Below, in pieces: positions 26,365 to 34,836 of a DNA stretch of 64,000 nt. The stretch comes from Clostridia bacterium (GTDB taxonomy: Bacteria; Bacillota; Clostridia; Christensenellales; Pumilibacteraceae). The notes under the pieces were generated by a model. It made no database searches and was not told where the DNA came from. It saw only the letters and a list, made by a program, of their open reading frames with translations. Where the stretch lies: the NCBI GenBank assembly GCA_900767465.1, contig CAAGAW010000028.1, positions 124,001 through 188,000 of the forward strand, written 5' to 3'. The position numbers were made by a program, and so were the translations under genes. How positions within the stretch are numbered: the stretch's first letter is position 1; the number at the start of each line of letters is the position of its first letter.

Positions 26365-27870
26365 ATGAATGCAGGAAACGACAACGGAATCTTACTCGAA
26401 ATGACCGACGTTTGCAAGTCTTTTCCGGGCGTAAAGGCTCTTGACCACGCTCGTCTCGTCGTCAGGCGCGGCAGCGTCCACGCACTGATGGGAGAAAACG
26501 GCGCGGGCAAATCCACGCTTATGAAATGTCTGTTCGGCATTTACGAAAAAGACGAAGGCTCCATAAAAATCGACGGAGAAGAAGTCCGTTTTACGGGGCC
26601 GAAAAACGCCATGGAAAACGGCGTTGCGATGGTTCATCAGGAACTTAATCAGGTTCTGAAACGCAACGTAATGGACAACATCTGGCTGGGCAGGTACCCG
26701 ACGAAATTCGGGATTATCTCCGAGCGCAAGATGTACAACGACACGCAAAAATTATTTAAAGAATTAGAAATCAACGTCGACCCCAAGGTCATCATGAGCA
26801 ACCTTTCGGTTGCTCAACGCCAGATGGTCGAAATCGCAAAAGCCGTTTCGTACAACGCGAGAATCCTCGTGCTTGACGAGCCGACTTCTTCGCTGACGTC
26901 CGTCGAGGTGGCGCACCTGTTCAAGATCATACGGCGGCTCAGAAACGAAGGTTGCGGAATCATATATATATCGCATAAAATGGACGAAATCCTCGAAATT
27001 TCCGACGAGGTAACCGTTATGCGCGACGGCAAGTACGTTTCTACCGACGCCGCGAAAGATCTTACGATGGACGCGATCATCAAAAAAATGGTCGGCCGCG
27101 AACTTACCAACGTTTATCCGCCGAAAGACAACGTCGTAGGCGACGAACTTATGCGGGTAGAGAATCTTACCGCCAGATACAATCACGTCAAGGACGTTTC
27201 GTTCACGCTGAAATCGGGCGAAATCCTCGGTTTTGCCGGACTCGTAGGGTCGGGCAGAACGGAGGTGCTGGAAACGATTTTCGGAATCGACGAAAAAGCC
27301 GACGGAACCGTGTATCTTAAAGGAAAGCCGCTCGATATCAAAAACCCGCGCGACGCCATCAGGTCGAAACTCGCGCTCTTAACCGAGGAAAGACGTTCTA
27401 CCGGTATTCTGGGCGGACTCAGCGTAAGGGAAAACGCGTGCATCGCGAACCTTCATTCGTACCTCAGGTGGAGACTGCTGTCCGACAAAAAAATGATGAA
27501 GGACGCCGATTCGGTAATCAGATCGATGCACGTCAAAACGCCCTCGCAAAAAACGGAAATCAAGAATCTGTCGGGCGGAAACCAGCAAAAAGTCATTCTC
27601 GGCAGATGGCTTCTCACTAATCCGGACGTGCTTCTGCTCGACGAACCGACGCGCGGAATAGACGTCGGCGCGAAGTACGAAATTTACGAACTCATCATCG
27701 ACCTTGCACGCCAAGGCAAAGGCGTCCTTATCGTCTCGTCCGAAATGCCCGAACTTATGGGAATATGCGACAGAATAATCGTTATGTCCGGCGGACGGAT
27801 AGCGGGCGAAGTGGACGGCAAAAATTGTACGCAAGAAGAAATTATGACGCTTGCCGCCAAATACGTATAA
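26365..27870 (+). CDS. mglA: Galactose ABC transporter ATP-binding protein (duplicated)
   Basis: About 501 residues with two ABC domains, the form used by MglA/RbsA. The first has a full Walker A (GENGAGKST), an LSVAQRQMVE signature and LDEPTSSL; the second has a degenerate Walker A (GLVGSGRTE), signature LSGGNQQK and LDEPTRGID. One strong and one altered ATP site is normal in this family. Start is ambiguous between ATG 26356 and ATG 26365; I prefer 26365 because the GGGGAAAAGG site abuts the earlier codon. It sits between the binding protein and the permease. Confidence 0.94.
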   Translation: MNAGNDNGILLEMTDVCKSFPGVKALDHARLVVRRGSVHALMGENGAGKSTLMKCLFGIYEKDEGSIKIDGEEVRFTGPKNAMENGVAMVHQELNQVLKRNVMDNIWLGRYPTKFGIISERKMYNDTQKLFKELEINVDPKVIMSNLSVAQRQMVEIAKAVSYNARILVLDEPTSSLTSVEVAHLFKIIRRLRNEGCGIIYISHKMDEILEISDEVTVMRDGKYVSTDAAKDLTMDAIIKKMVGRELTNVYPPKDNVVGDELMRVENLTARYNHVKDVSFTLKSGEILGFAGLVGSGRTEVLETIFGIDEKADGTVYLKGKPLDIKNPRDAIRSKLALLTEERRSTGILGGLSVRENACIANLHSYLRWRLLSDKKMMKDADSVIRSMHVKTPSQKTEIKNLSGGNQQKVILGRWLLTNPDVLLLDEPTRGIDVGAKYEIYELIIDLARQGKGVLIVSSEMPELMGICDRIIVMSGGRIAGEVDGKNCTQEEIMTLAAKYV

Positions 27871-27882
27871 GGAGAAATTATC

Positions 27883-29073
27883 ATGTCAAACGGAATCAAA
27901 AACACGAATCAGCCGTTGTTCGACGAAAACGCCGCCGCGGCGGAGGTAATCGAAGGCAACTTTTTCCAACGTCTGGGAAAAAGATTCTGCAACTACTTCA
28001 AAAGAAAAGGCGCGAATATGAAAAGCAGTTTCGCGCACTTCAAGACGCTCAGCGGCAAGGAGAAGGCGAAGTGGCTCTGGGAATGGTTTCTCAATCACGC
28101 GCTGTATATCCTGATCGGCATATTCGTTCTGGTGGTATTCATTTATAACACCAACTTCTTATCGTTCGACTCGATCGTAAACATAACGATGCAGTCGGCG
28201 GCAAGGCTTATAATGGCGCTCGGAATAGCGGGCGCGATAGTCCTTACGGGTACGGACCTGTCGGCAGGTCGTTCGGTCGGACTTTGCGCTTGTATATGCG
28301 CGTCGCTGCTTCAATCGAGCGGCGTCGTAAACAAAATGTTCCCCGGGCTTACTTACAGCGTGTGGCTTATACCGGTAGCGTTACTGCTTTCAATGTTAGT
28401 CGGCGGACTGATCGGAGCGTTCAACGGGTTTATGGTAAGTAAGTTCAAACTTCACCCCTTCATCGTTACGCTCGGTACGCAACTTATCCTCTACGGTATG
28501 GTTATGTGGTACGTCTCGCTCGGACAGAACAACAGCGCGCCTATCGCAGGACTCGACGAAACGTATATCCGGTTTATTAAGGGAGGATTCAAAATCGGTA
28601 ACGTTCAGATTCCCAACTACATCTGGATAACCGTTGCGGTAACCGTGATAATGTGGGTCATCTGGAACAAAACCACGCTCGGCAAAAACATGTTCGCGGT
28701 CGGAACCAACGAAGAAGCGGCAGCCGTATCCGGCGTAAACGTGGCGAAAACCATCATTATGGTGTTTGCTCTTGCCGGTATCACTTACGGTATCTCCGGC
28801 TTCGTAGAGTCCGCTCGTATCGCGAGTAACTCCACCGCAACCGGCGTTAACTACGAACTCGACGCAATCGCTGCGTGCGTTATCGGCGGCGTGTCGTTTA
28901 TGGGCGGTATCGGTAAAATCCGCGGCGTAATCCTCGGCGTATTCCTTCTTCAGATCGTAAACGCAGGACTCGTATTCCTCGAATTCGACCCCGCGATTCA
29001 GACCATTGTCAAAGGCGCGATAATTCTGTTCGCGTGCGCTATGGATATGCGTAAATATATCGCGAAACGTTAA
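27883..29073 (+). CDS. mglC: Galactose ABC transporter permease
   Basis: A 396-residue membrane permease of the MglC/RbsC family. The hydrophobic core from about residue 70 on contains the family segments GIAGAIVLTGTDLSAGRSVG, GGLIGAFNGFMVSKFKLHPF and GTNEEAAAVSGVNV. About 65 hydrophilic N-terminal residues precede the first membrane helix, giving it about 60 residues more than E. coli MglC. ATG at 27883 follows AAGGAG. It ends the transport operon and is followed by two terminators. Confidence 0.93.
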   Translation: MSNGIKNTNQPLFDENAAAAEVIEGNFFQRLGKRFCNYFKRKGANMKSSFAHFKTLSGKEKAKWLWEWFLNHALYILIGIFVLVVFIYNTNFLSFDSIVNITMQSAARLIMALGIAGAIVLTGTDLSAGRSVGLCACICASLLQSSGVVNKMFPGLTYSVWLIPVALLLSMLVGGLIGAFNGFMVSKFKLHPFIVTLGTQLILYGMVMWYVSLGQNNSAPIAGLDETYIRFIKGGFKIGNVQIPNYIWITVAVTVIMWVIWNKTTLGKNMFAVGTNEEAAAVSGVNVAKTIIMVFALAGITYGISGFVESARIASNSTATGVNYELDAIAACVIGGVSFMGGIGKIRGVILGVFLLQIVNAGLVFLEFDPAIQTIVKGAIILFACAMDMRKYIAKR

Positions 29074-29091
29074 CTTCGGTTTATAACGAAA

Positions 29092-29121
29092 AGCCCATCC
29101 TCGAACGGGGGGTGGGTTTTT
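29092..29121 (+). terminator. Rho-independent terminator after mglC
   Basis: CCCATCC pairs with GGGTGGG region across a short loop, followed by TTTTT. Confidence 0.75.
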
Positions 29122-29209
29122 GGGTGCCGGCATGTACTCGCCTGCGGCTCGTGGCGTTCGCGCTGTCGCGCTCGGCTGAGCGGGTACTATCGTTCCGACC
29201 TTGCACAAC
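29122..29209. other. GC-rich structured spacer between two terminators
   Basis: About 88 bases with partial inverted repeats: GTACTCGC near 29132 can pair with GCGGGTAC near 29182. It begins with GGTGCCGGC, identical to nine bases at the 3' end of the tRNA-Leu gene just downstream. No reading frame is evident. It may be a small intergenic repeat or a remnant of an integration site. Confidence 0.4.
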
Positions 29210-29249
29210 CATATAAAAACACCCCACTTGGGTGGGGTGTTTTTATATG
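29210..29249. terminator. Bidirectional terminator, 18-bp perfect stem
   Basis: Two 18-base arms are exact reverse complements around a TTGG loop, with A and T tracts on the outer ends, so it can stop transcription from mglC and from the minus-strand tRNA gene. Its right end overlaps the tRNA CCA. Confidence 0.9.
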
Positions 29250-29334
29250 GTGCCGGCGGTCGGGTTCGAACCGACACGGTATCGCTACCGCGGGATTTTG
29301 AGTCCCGTGCGTCTGCCAGTTTCACCACGCCGGC
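29248..29334 (-). tRNA. tRNA-Leu (anticodon CAA)
   Basis: The minus strand folds as a long-variable-arm tRNA: acceptor stem GCCGGCG/CGCCGGC, D-arm TGGTGAAACTGGCAGACGC, anticodon stem CGGGA/TCCCG with loop CTCAAAA (anticodon CAA, reading UUG), T-arm GGTTCGAACC, and encoded CCA. Length is 87 with CCA, normal for leucine. Confidence 0.95.
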
Positions 29335-29451
29335 ACGGTGCGGCAAGAAACTACGCTACCCGAATATCATAGCATATTCCGAGTTTTTTGACAAGCGAAT
29401 CGAGGGTGAAATAATAAAATTGCGATTATTTTGACAGCAGACGAAAAACGG

Positions 29452-29480
29452 TTGATAAAATCGCCGAAAGATTGTATAAT
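29452..29480 (+). promoter_or_regulatory. Sigma-A promoter for polA
   Basis: TTGATA (29452-29457), 17 bases, TATAAT (29475-29480); the polA ATG is 18 bases later. Confidence 0.75.
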
Positions 29481-29498
29481 AACGATGGAGATACCGAT

Positions 29499-32036
29499 AT
29501 GGAAAATTTGCTATTGATAGACGGGAACAGCCTGATAAACCGTGCGTTTTACGCCTTACCGCCGCTCAACAACGACGAGGGAAAGTTCACGCACGCGGTG
29601 TTCGGGTTTACGACGATGCTGATAAAAGCGATCGCCGATTTTTCGCCGAAATATATTGCGGTTGCGTTCGACCTGCCTGCGCCGACGTTCAGACATAAAA
29701 TGTACGACGGATACAAGGCGACTCGTAAAAAAATGCCGGACGAACTCGCCGAACAACTTCCGATTCTTAAAGAAGAATTGAGTCTTATGAATGTATCGAT
29801 CGTCGAAAAAGAGGGCTACGAGGCGGACGATATAATCGGAACGCTTGCCGCCGATCATAGCGTAATGACTTACATCGTAACGGGAGATCGCGACAGTTTC
29901 CAGTTGATCGACGATACGACCCGCGTCGTTTATACAAAACGCGGAATCTCGGATATCGTGGTGTTCGACGAGCAAACGCTTACCGACGAGTACGGACTCA
30001 CGCCGAAACAGATTGTCGAGTTCAAAGCGATCGCCGGCGATCCGAGCGATAATATCCCCGGAGTCGCTGGGGTCGGCGAGAAGGGCGCGCTAACGCTGCT
30101 GAAAGATTACGGCGACGTCGATAACGTTTACGCGCATGCAGACGAACTTAAAGGCAAGTTCGGCGAAAAAATCCGCGCCGGAAAAGAATCGGCGTATCTG
30201 TCGAGACAACTCGCGACGATCGACCGTAACGTTCCGCTCGATGTAAAAACGCACGATCTTAAATACGATTTTCCGTTTACGTCCGCGGTCAGAGATTTTT
30301 TCGAGAGGAATAAATTTCGTTCGCTTGTGCGCAGGAGCGAGTTATTTGCTGCGGACGGAGCGGGAGAATCCGGAGTCGGATCCGACTTTACGGAGAGAAA
30401 AATCACGAGTCGCGACGAACTCGAAAAAACGCTTGTCGGGGTAAAAACGCTTGCGTTCTGCGCCGACGAGGACGCGGTTTGCTTTGCGCTCGACAAAACC
30501 GAAACGATTGTTGTGCCTGTCGCTAAAACTCTTGCGGACGAAGGCGTTACGGATGGTGCGGCAATAAAAATTTTCGGCGAAATTCTTGCCGACGAAAACG
30601 TAAAAAAGATAGTTTACGACGGCAAAAATCTTAGCCGGAAGTACGAAAAACTCGGATACGGTCTAAGGAATTACGAAGACGTCAAACTTATGCAGTTCAT
30701 AACGGACGCTCGCGAAATGGGCGACGACGCGGCCGAATTTGCGTCGAAAAAGTACGGTTCCGGCAATTCGCCCGCCGCAAAACTCGTTGCCGCGTTCGGC
30801 GAACTTTCGACGGAACTTACCGAGCGCGGAGCGTATTCGCTTTACCGCGACGTGGAATTGCCTCTCGAGCGTATCCTTATGGACATGGAGGATCGCGGCG
30901 TAAAGGTGGACGTTGCGCTTTTGGGCAAACTCGGCGACGAATACTCCAAAGACGCAGAAATGCTCGAAACTGTGATTTACGCGCTCGCCGGCAAAGAGTT
31001 TAATATCAAGTCGACGAAACAGCTTGCCGAAGTATTGTTCGATGATCTTAAGATTCCGTACCCGAAGCGCGGCAACAAGCGATCGACGAGCGCGGAAATT
31101 CTTTCCGAAATCGAGGATAAACACGATATAGTACCGCTTGTTGAAAAATACCGTTCGGTTACGAAAATAAATTCGACCTATATCGAAGGATTAAAAAAAC
31201 TATGCGACGAAAACGACGTGGTTCATACCGAATTTAACCAGACCGTTGCGGCTACGGGTCGACTTTCGAGCGCGGAACCGAACCTTCAGAATATCCCCGT
31301 ACGAGAAGAAGAATGGCGCAAACTTCGCGGTTTATTTGTGGCGCGCGAAGGTTATACGCTCGTGTCCGCCGACTATTCGCAGATCGAACTTCGGCTTCTT
31401 GCTCACCTGTCCGGCGACGAAAAAATGATCGAAATGTATCGCGAGGGTGCGGATATTCACGCGCGTACCGCCGCAGAGGTGTTCGGCGTGAGCGTCGACG
31501 AAGTTACTCCCGCAATGCGCCGCACCGCAAAAACGGTAAACTTCGGGATCATTTACGGCATGAGCGATTTCGGTCTGTCCAAAAGCCTCGGGATTTCGGT
31601 GTACAAAGCGCGTGAGTATATGCGAATTTATTTCAACCGTTTCCCGAAAGTAAAACCGTACTTCGACAAAGTCGTCGAGGAGGCTAAAAGAACGGGCTAC
31701 ACGACGTCGCTTCTCGGCAGAAGAAGGTATATAGCGGAACTCGGTTCGCCGAATTATTCGGTCCGGCAGTTCGGCGAGCGCGCGGCGATGAATATGCCGC
31801 TTCAGGGGAGCGCGGCGGACGTGATCAAACTTGCAATGGTAGACGTCAGCCGCAAACTCGAAGGGATGAAATCGCGTATGATTCTGCAAATTCACGACGA
31901 ACTTATCGTTGAAGCCGCCGACGACGAGGTCGGGGAGGTTAAAACCCGCCTCCGCGACGGCATGGAGAACGCGATAAAAATCAGCGTTCCGCTGACGGTG
32001 GACGTCGAGAGCGGAAAAAGTTGGCTCGACTGCTGA
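29499..32036 (+). CDS. polA: DNA polymerase I
   Basis: An 845-residue family A polymerase used in Okazaki fragment processing and repair. The N-terminal 5'-3' nuclease domain is intact (GYEADDIIGTLA, GDRDSFQL). The middle region, where a proofreading exonuclease would lie, lacks the acidic motif (segment VKTLAFCADEDAVCFALD), so proofreading is probably lost, as in Bacillus and Thermus enzymes. Polymerase motifs are complete: A (DYSQIELRLL near 625), B (RRTAKTVNFGIIYG) and C (HDELIVEA at 799). I use the ATG at 29499 behind TGGAG; an in-frame upstream TTG lies within the promoter. Confidence 0.96.
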   Translation: MENLLLIDGNSLINRAFYALPPLNNDEGKFTHAVFGFTTMLIKAIADFSPKYIAVAFDLPAPTFRHKMYDGYKATRKKMPDELAEQLPILKEELSLMNVSIVEKEGYEADDIIGTLAADHSVMTYIVTGDRDSFQLIDDTTRVVYTKRGISDIVVFDEQTLTDEYGLTPKQIVEFKAIAGDPSDNIPGVAGVGEKGALTLLKDYGDVDNVYAHADELKGKFGEKIRAGKESAYLSRQLATIDRNVPLDVKTHDLKYDFPFTSAVRDFFERNKFRSLVRRSELFAADGAGESGVGSDFTERKITSRDELEKTLVGVKTLAFCADEDAVCFALDKTETIVVPVAKTLADEGVTDGAAIKIFGEILADENVKKIVYDGKNLSRKYEKLGYGLRNYEDVKLMQFITDAREMGDDAAEFASKKYGSGNSPAAKLVAAFGELSTELTERGAYSLYRDVELPLERILMDMEDRGVKVDVALLGKLGDEYSKDAEMLETVIYALAGKEFNIKSTKQLAEVLFDDLKIPYPKRGNKRSTSAEILSEIEDKHDIVPLVEKYRSVTKINSTYIEGLKKLCDENDVVHTEFNQTVAATGRLSSAEPNLQNIPVREEEWRKLRGLFVAREGYTLVSADYSQIELRLLAHLSGDEKMIEMYREGADIHARTAAEVFGVSVDEVTPAMRRTAKTVNFGIIYGMSDFGLSKSLGISVYKAREYMRIYFNRFPKVKPYFDKVVEEAKRTGYTTSLLGRRRYIAELGSPNYSVRQFGERAAMNMPLQGSAADVIKLAMVDVSRKLEGMKSRMILQIHDELIVEAADDEVGEVKTRLRDGMENAIKISVPLTVDVESGKSWLDC

Positions 32037-32047
32037 GGTGATTGTTT

Positions 32048-32641
32048 ATGGCTGATAAAGTTATCGGAATAACCGGCGGTATAGCGAGCGGGAAAACCAC
32101 CGTAAGCGACGAACTTGCCCGTCTCGGCGCAAAAATAATAGACGCAGACCTTATTTCCCGCGAGGTGAACGAACTTGAGGAATGTAAAACCGCGCTTAAA
32201 GCCGCGTTTCCGTCGGCTTTTGAGGACGGCAGGCTTGACAGGATAAAACTTCGCGAGATTGCGTTTTCAACGCCCGAAGACACGAAAAAACTCAATTCGA
32301 TTACTCATCCGCTTATTATCCGCGAACTTAAAAACAGAATAAATGCGACGGACGGGGTTGTGTTTCTCGTTGTGCCGCTTATGTTTGAAACGGGTTGCGA
32401 AAAACTGTGCGACGAGGTCATAACAGTGTCCGCCGAAGAGAAAACGCGCATAAAACGGCTTATGGCGCGTAATACTGATATTACGGAAGAACTTGCAAAA
32501 GCGATAGTATCGCGGCAGGCGGGCGAAGAGGACAGGCTCGCGCGCGCCGACCGCGTTATTCGTAACGACGGAGACCTTGCGGAGGTAAAGAGAGAAGTGA
32601 AAAAAGTTTACGAATACTACTGCGGCGGTGAAACTCGATAA
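32048..32641 (+). CDS. coaE: Dephospho-CoA kinase
   Basis: Phosphorylates dephospho-CoA, the last step of coenzyme A synthesis. 197 residues with the P-loop GGIASGKTT (residues 10-18), the DAD segment after it (IIDADLISREV) and the lid region with R residues near 140. ATG at 32048 lies seven bases after GAGGTG; an in-frame TTG at 32042 is too close to that site. The polA-coaE order is common in Bacillota. Confidence 0.95.
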   Translation: MADKVIGITGGIASGKTTVSDELARLGAKIIDADLISREVNELEECKTALKAAFPSAFEDGRLDRIKLREIAFSTPEDTKKLNSITHPLIIRELKNRINATDGVVFLVVPLMFETGCEKLCDEVITVSAEEKTRIKRLMARNTDITEELAKAIVSRQAGEEDRLARADRVIRNDGDLAEVKREVKKVYEYYCGGETR

Positions 32642-32673
32642 GAAAACTTATTTACGGTTTTTCCGCGTGCGTA

Positions 32674-33147
32674 TTGATTGTAGCAACGTTCTTCCCGATT
32701 TATCTAAACGTTCGCTATCCGCTCGGATACGAAAATATAATCCGTACGGAAAGCGAAAATAACGGACTGGATCCCGCACTTGTTGCCGCCGTTATCTCCG
32801 TCGAGAGCGGGTATAACGTAACCGCCGTTTCCGAAAAGGGAGCGATCGGGCTTATGCAACTTATGCCCGAAACGGCAAGTTACGTATGTGCGACGTACGG
32901 AGTTGTGTACGACGGCGATAAACTCTTCGACTCTGAATATAATATTTCGCTTGGGTGTAAGTATCTTCGTTATCTGAAAGACAGATTTACCGAAAACTAC
33001 GCGTTGGCGGCGTATAACGCCGGCGAGGGAAACGTAAGAAAATGGATTCGCGGCGGCGGTGAGTTGCGATTCCGTGAAACGCGAGAGTATGTAAAACGCG
33101 TTTATCGCGCAAAAAAATATTACGAAATAAAATACGGCGGCAGGTAA
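32674..33147 (+). CDS. Lytic transglycosylase (SLT domain)
   Basis: Cuts peptidoglycan glycan strands. The SLT/goose-lysozyme-like domain shows the catalytic Glu in ISVESGYN (E44 counted from the TTG), then EKGAIGLMQLMPETA and ALAAYNAGEGNV. The assigned TTG at 32674 would cut into the hydrophobic anchor; the same frame is open upstream to 32632 and reads IRKLIYGFSACVLIVATFF from an ATA at 32638 that has GGCGGTGA just before it. So the real start may be that rare ATA codon, giving a full signal anchor and a start beside the coaE stop. Confidence 0.88.
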   Translation: MIVATFFPIYLNVRYPLGYENIIRTESENNGLDPALVAAVISVESGYNVTAVSEKGAIGLMQLMPETASYVCATYGVVYDGDKLFDSEYNISLGCKYLRYLKDRFTENYALAAYNAGEGNVRKWIRGGGELRFRETREYVKRVYRAKKYYEIKYGGR

Positions 33148-33154
33148 AACGGCT

Positions 33155-33185
33155 GTCGTATTTTGCATGGTAGTATGCGTTAATA
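33155..33185. repeat. Short copy of the palindromic element
   Basis: GTCGTATTTTGCAT followed by GTAGTATGCGTTAATA resembles the 38-bp palindrome at 9672-9709 with its middle removed: the left flank GTCGTATT and the outer arms TGCAT and ATGC are shared. Confidence 0.5.
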
Positions 33186-33273
33186 TAATTTTAAGAAAGT
33201 GTGCTTAATTCGTAGTAAAACGACAAAATACAAGCGATGGGTAATTGTAATTATTTCGACACGATTCGCAATA

Positions 33274-33289
33274 TGCAAAGTACTATGCA
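33274..33289. repeat. Half copy of the palindromic element
   Basis: The 16 bases TGCAAAGTACTATGCA are identical to the right half of the palindrome at 9672-9709. It lies just past the 3' end of the WYL regulator gene. Confidence 0.6.
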
Positions 33290-33328
33290 AATCAACGATT
33301 TATGCAAAAAGCGACAAAAACGTCGTTT

Positions 33329-34258
33329 TCAGTCCATACCGCTGTTTCTGAGTATCCGTTTACATTCAACGAGAACTTCCTCGCAAAGCGGCGCGGGCGA
33401 TAAAACTTTAATCGCCGATCCGAAAGAGAGCAATTTATTTACAAGCAGCCTTCCGCTGTACATCGTGGCGCGCGCTTTGTATTTAAGCCCGCTGTCGTCG
33501 ATGGCGTCGAGACCGAGCCATTCTTCGATGTCGCCGAGTATCGTGTTTGAAAATTCTATTTCTATATCGACCGTTTCCACGTCTTCGAAATTTCCTTCGA
33601 GATGCTTATATACGTCGCAGTCACGACGAACGAACGGTTCGTCCGTCTCGATAAGCGACGATATTCTCGCGAGTTTGAACAATCTGAAATCTTTGCGGTA
33701 ATGACACCACCCGTAAGTGTACCATACGCCTTCTTTAAGTATGCGGTAGTACGGATCGAACAGTCTGTGCGTGCGTTCTTCGTACCTGTCGACGTACATA
33801 ATTTTTACACTTTTCCTATTGTCGATCGCGCGCTGTAAAGTTTCCATTTTGCTTCGATAGAGCGTCGGATTGCTCCATGGACCGGCGTCGATTATCAGGC
33901 TGTCGGTTTCGAGTAAATATTTCTCGTCGTTGCGCCGCTTGTTGAGATAACCGAGTTTGTCGAGCAGCGAATCGTTAAGCCGATCGTGATAAACGTCCAT
34001 TGATTTTACGCAGGTAGTCAGTCTTGCCATCTCGGATTCGGTAAAGAAAGTCTTGTCGAACTGATACTCGGACGAAATCGCATACCCGCCGTTTTTTCCG
34101 CGGATAGAATAAATCGGAACGCCCGCAAGCGCAAGCGTATCCATATAACGTATTACGGTTCTTTCGCTCATTTCGAACTTTTCGGCAAGGTAGCGTTTCG
34201 TCACCTTTTCGTTGCGAAGAAGCGTAAGCATCATTCCGAACATCACTCCGTTATTCAT
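33329..34258 (-). CDS. WYL-domain transcriptional regulator (YafY-like)
   Basis: A 309-residue regulator: N-terminal winged helix-turn-helix (RNEKVTKRYLAEKFEMSERT, residues about 15-35) and a WYL domain from about residue 140 (KIMYVDRYEERTHRLFDPYY, WYTYGWCHYRKDFRLFKLAR). WYL proteins sense nucleic-acid-like or small ligands and often control stress or defence genes. ATG at 34258 follows GGAGG on the minus strand. It has a consensus promoter overlapped by an inverted repeat and is divergent from a small unknown gene, the likely target together with itself. Confidence 0.92.
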   Translation of the reverse strand: MNNGVMFGMMLTLLRNEKVTKRYLAEKFEMSERTVIRYMDTLALAGVPIYSIRGKNGGYAISSEYQFDKTFFTESEMARLTTCVKSMDVYHDRLNDSLLDKLGYLNKRRNDEKYLLETDSLIIDAGPWSNPTLYRSKMETLQRAIDNRKSVKIMYVDRYEERTHRLFDPYYRILKEGVWYTYGWCHYRKDFRLFKLARISSLIETDEPFVRRDCDVYKHLEGNFEDVETVDIEIEFSNTILGDIEEWLGLDAIDDSGLKYKARATMYSGRLLVNKLLSFGSAIKVLSPAPLCEEVLVECKRILRNSGMD

Positions 34259-34298
34259 AGTTTTTGCCTCCGCGAAAAAATTTAAATTTTCTTTATTT

Positions 34299-34327
34299 AT
34301 TATATTAAGTTGACATACTGTTGTCAA
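34299..34327 (-). promoter_or_regulatory. Consensus sigma-A promoter for the WYL regulator
   Basis: Minus-strand TTGACA (34327-34322) and TATAAT (34304-34299) match consensus exactly with a 17-base spacer. Confidence 0.88.
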
Positions 34328-34328
34328 C
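34309..34328. promoter_or_regulatory. Inverted-repeat operator candidate between divergent genes
   Basis: GTTGACA and TGTCAAC are exact inverted repeats separated by TACTGT. The dyad covers the -35 box of the regulator's promoter and also supplies a TTGACA on the plus strand 15 bases before TATAAT (34331-34336), so one bound dimer could block both directions. Confidence 0.6.
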
Positions 34329-34376
34329 ATTATAATGGTATTATATAGAAAAAATTTGGTCGGAGGACTTAGAAAA

Positions 34377-34694
34377 ATGTACGTTTGCATAGATTTGTTC
34401 GCGGAGGTAAAAGCAGGTGAAGTGGTAATCGTTCGCTCGGACGATCGCGGCGGGATAGGCGCGTTCCTTATCGGCGGCGAGCAGATCGGAAAACTCAGCG
34501 CCGTTCAACCGGAAGGTTGCCTCGGGTACTGGACGATCGCAAGCGTGCTTTACGATAACCGCGTTATTTGCGAAGCGGCGGTCAGATCCGGAAACCATAT
34601 GATTCTTCATACCGAAAGTCGGCTTCTTGCGGCGGCGCGTCCGTCGTACCATAGAGTGGTAGTCGAGGGGTACGGAATGGCGGTTGCCCGCTGA
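34377..34694 (+). CDS. Small protein of unknown function, divergent from WYL regulator
   Basis: 105 residues, soluble, no signal peptide and no family I recognise. The sequence is rich in short beta-prone stretches (AGEVVIVRSDDRGGIGAFLIGG near residues 12-33) with many glycines. ATG at 34377 is preceded by CGGAGG. Because it shares the operator region with the WYL regulator, it is the most likely regulated partner; its job is unknown. Confidence 0.7.
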   Translation: MYVCIDLFAEVKAGEVVIVRSDDRGGIGAFLIGGEQIGKLSAVQPEGCLGYWTIASVLYDNRVICEAAVRSGNHMILHTESRLLAAARPSYHRVVVEGYGMAVAR

Positions 34695-34767
34695 TTCCGC
34701 CTGTTAAACGGGCTTCGATGCGCCCGCGCCCCATACGGGCGGGGAAGCGGGAAAGAAAAATATCACG

Positions 34768-34801
34768 AAAAAAACGCGTTCGTCACGGAGCGCGTTTTTT
34801 T
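34768..34801. terminator. Bidirectional terminator between convergent genes
   Basis: AAAAAAACGCG and CGCGTTTTTTT are exact inverted repeats around a 12-base loop, between two genes that converge. Confidence 0.85.
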
Positions 34802-34836
34802 CGTTGCAAGAATAAAGAAAGAACTCGTGACGATCG

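Noticed and set aside
25206..26540. 444-residue open frame antisense to mglB and the start of mglA
   Set aside because: Crosses two real genes and their spacer; no supporting signals.
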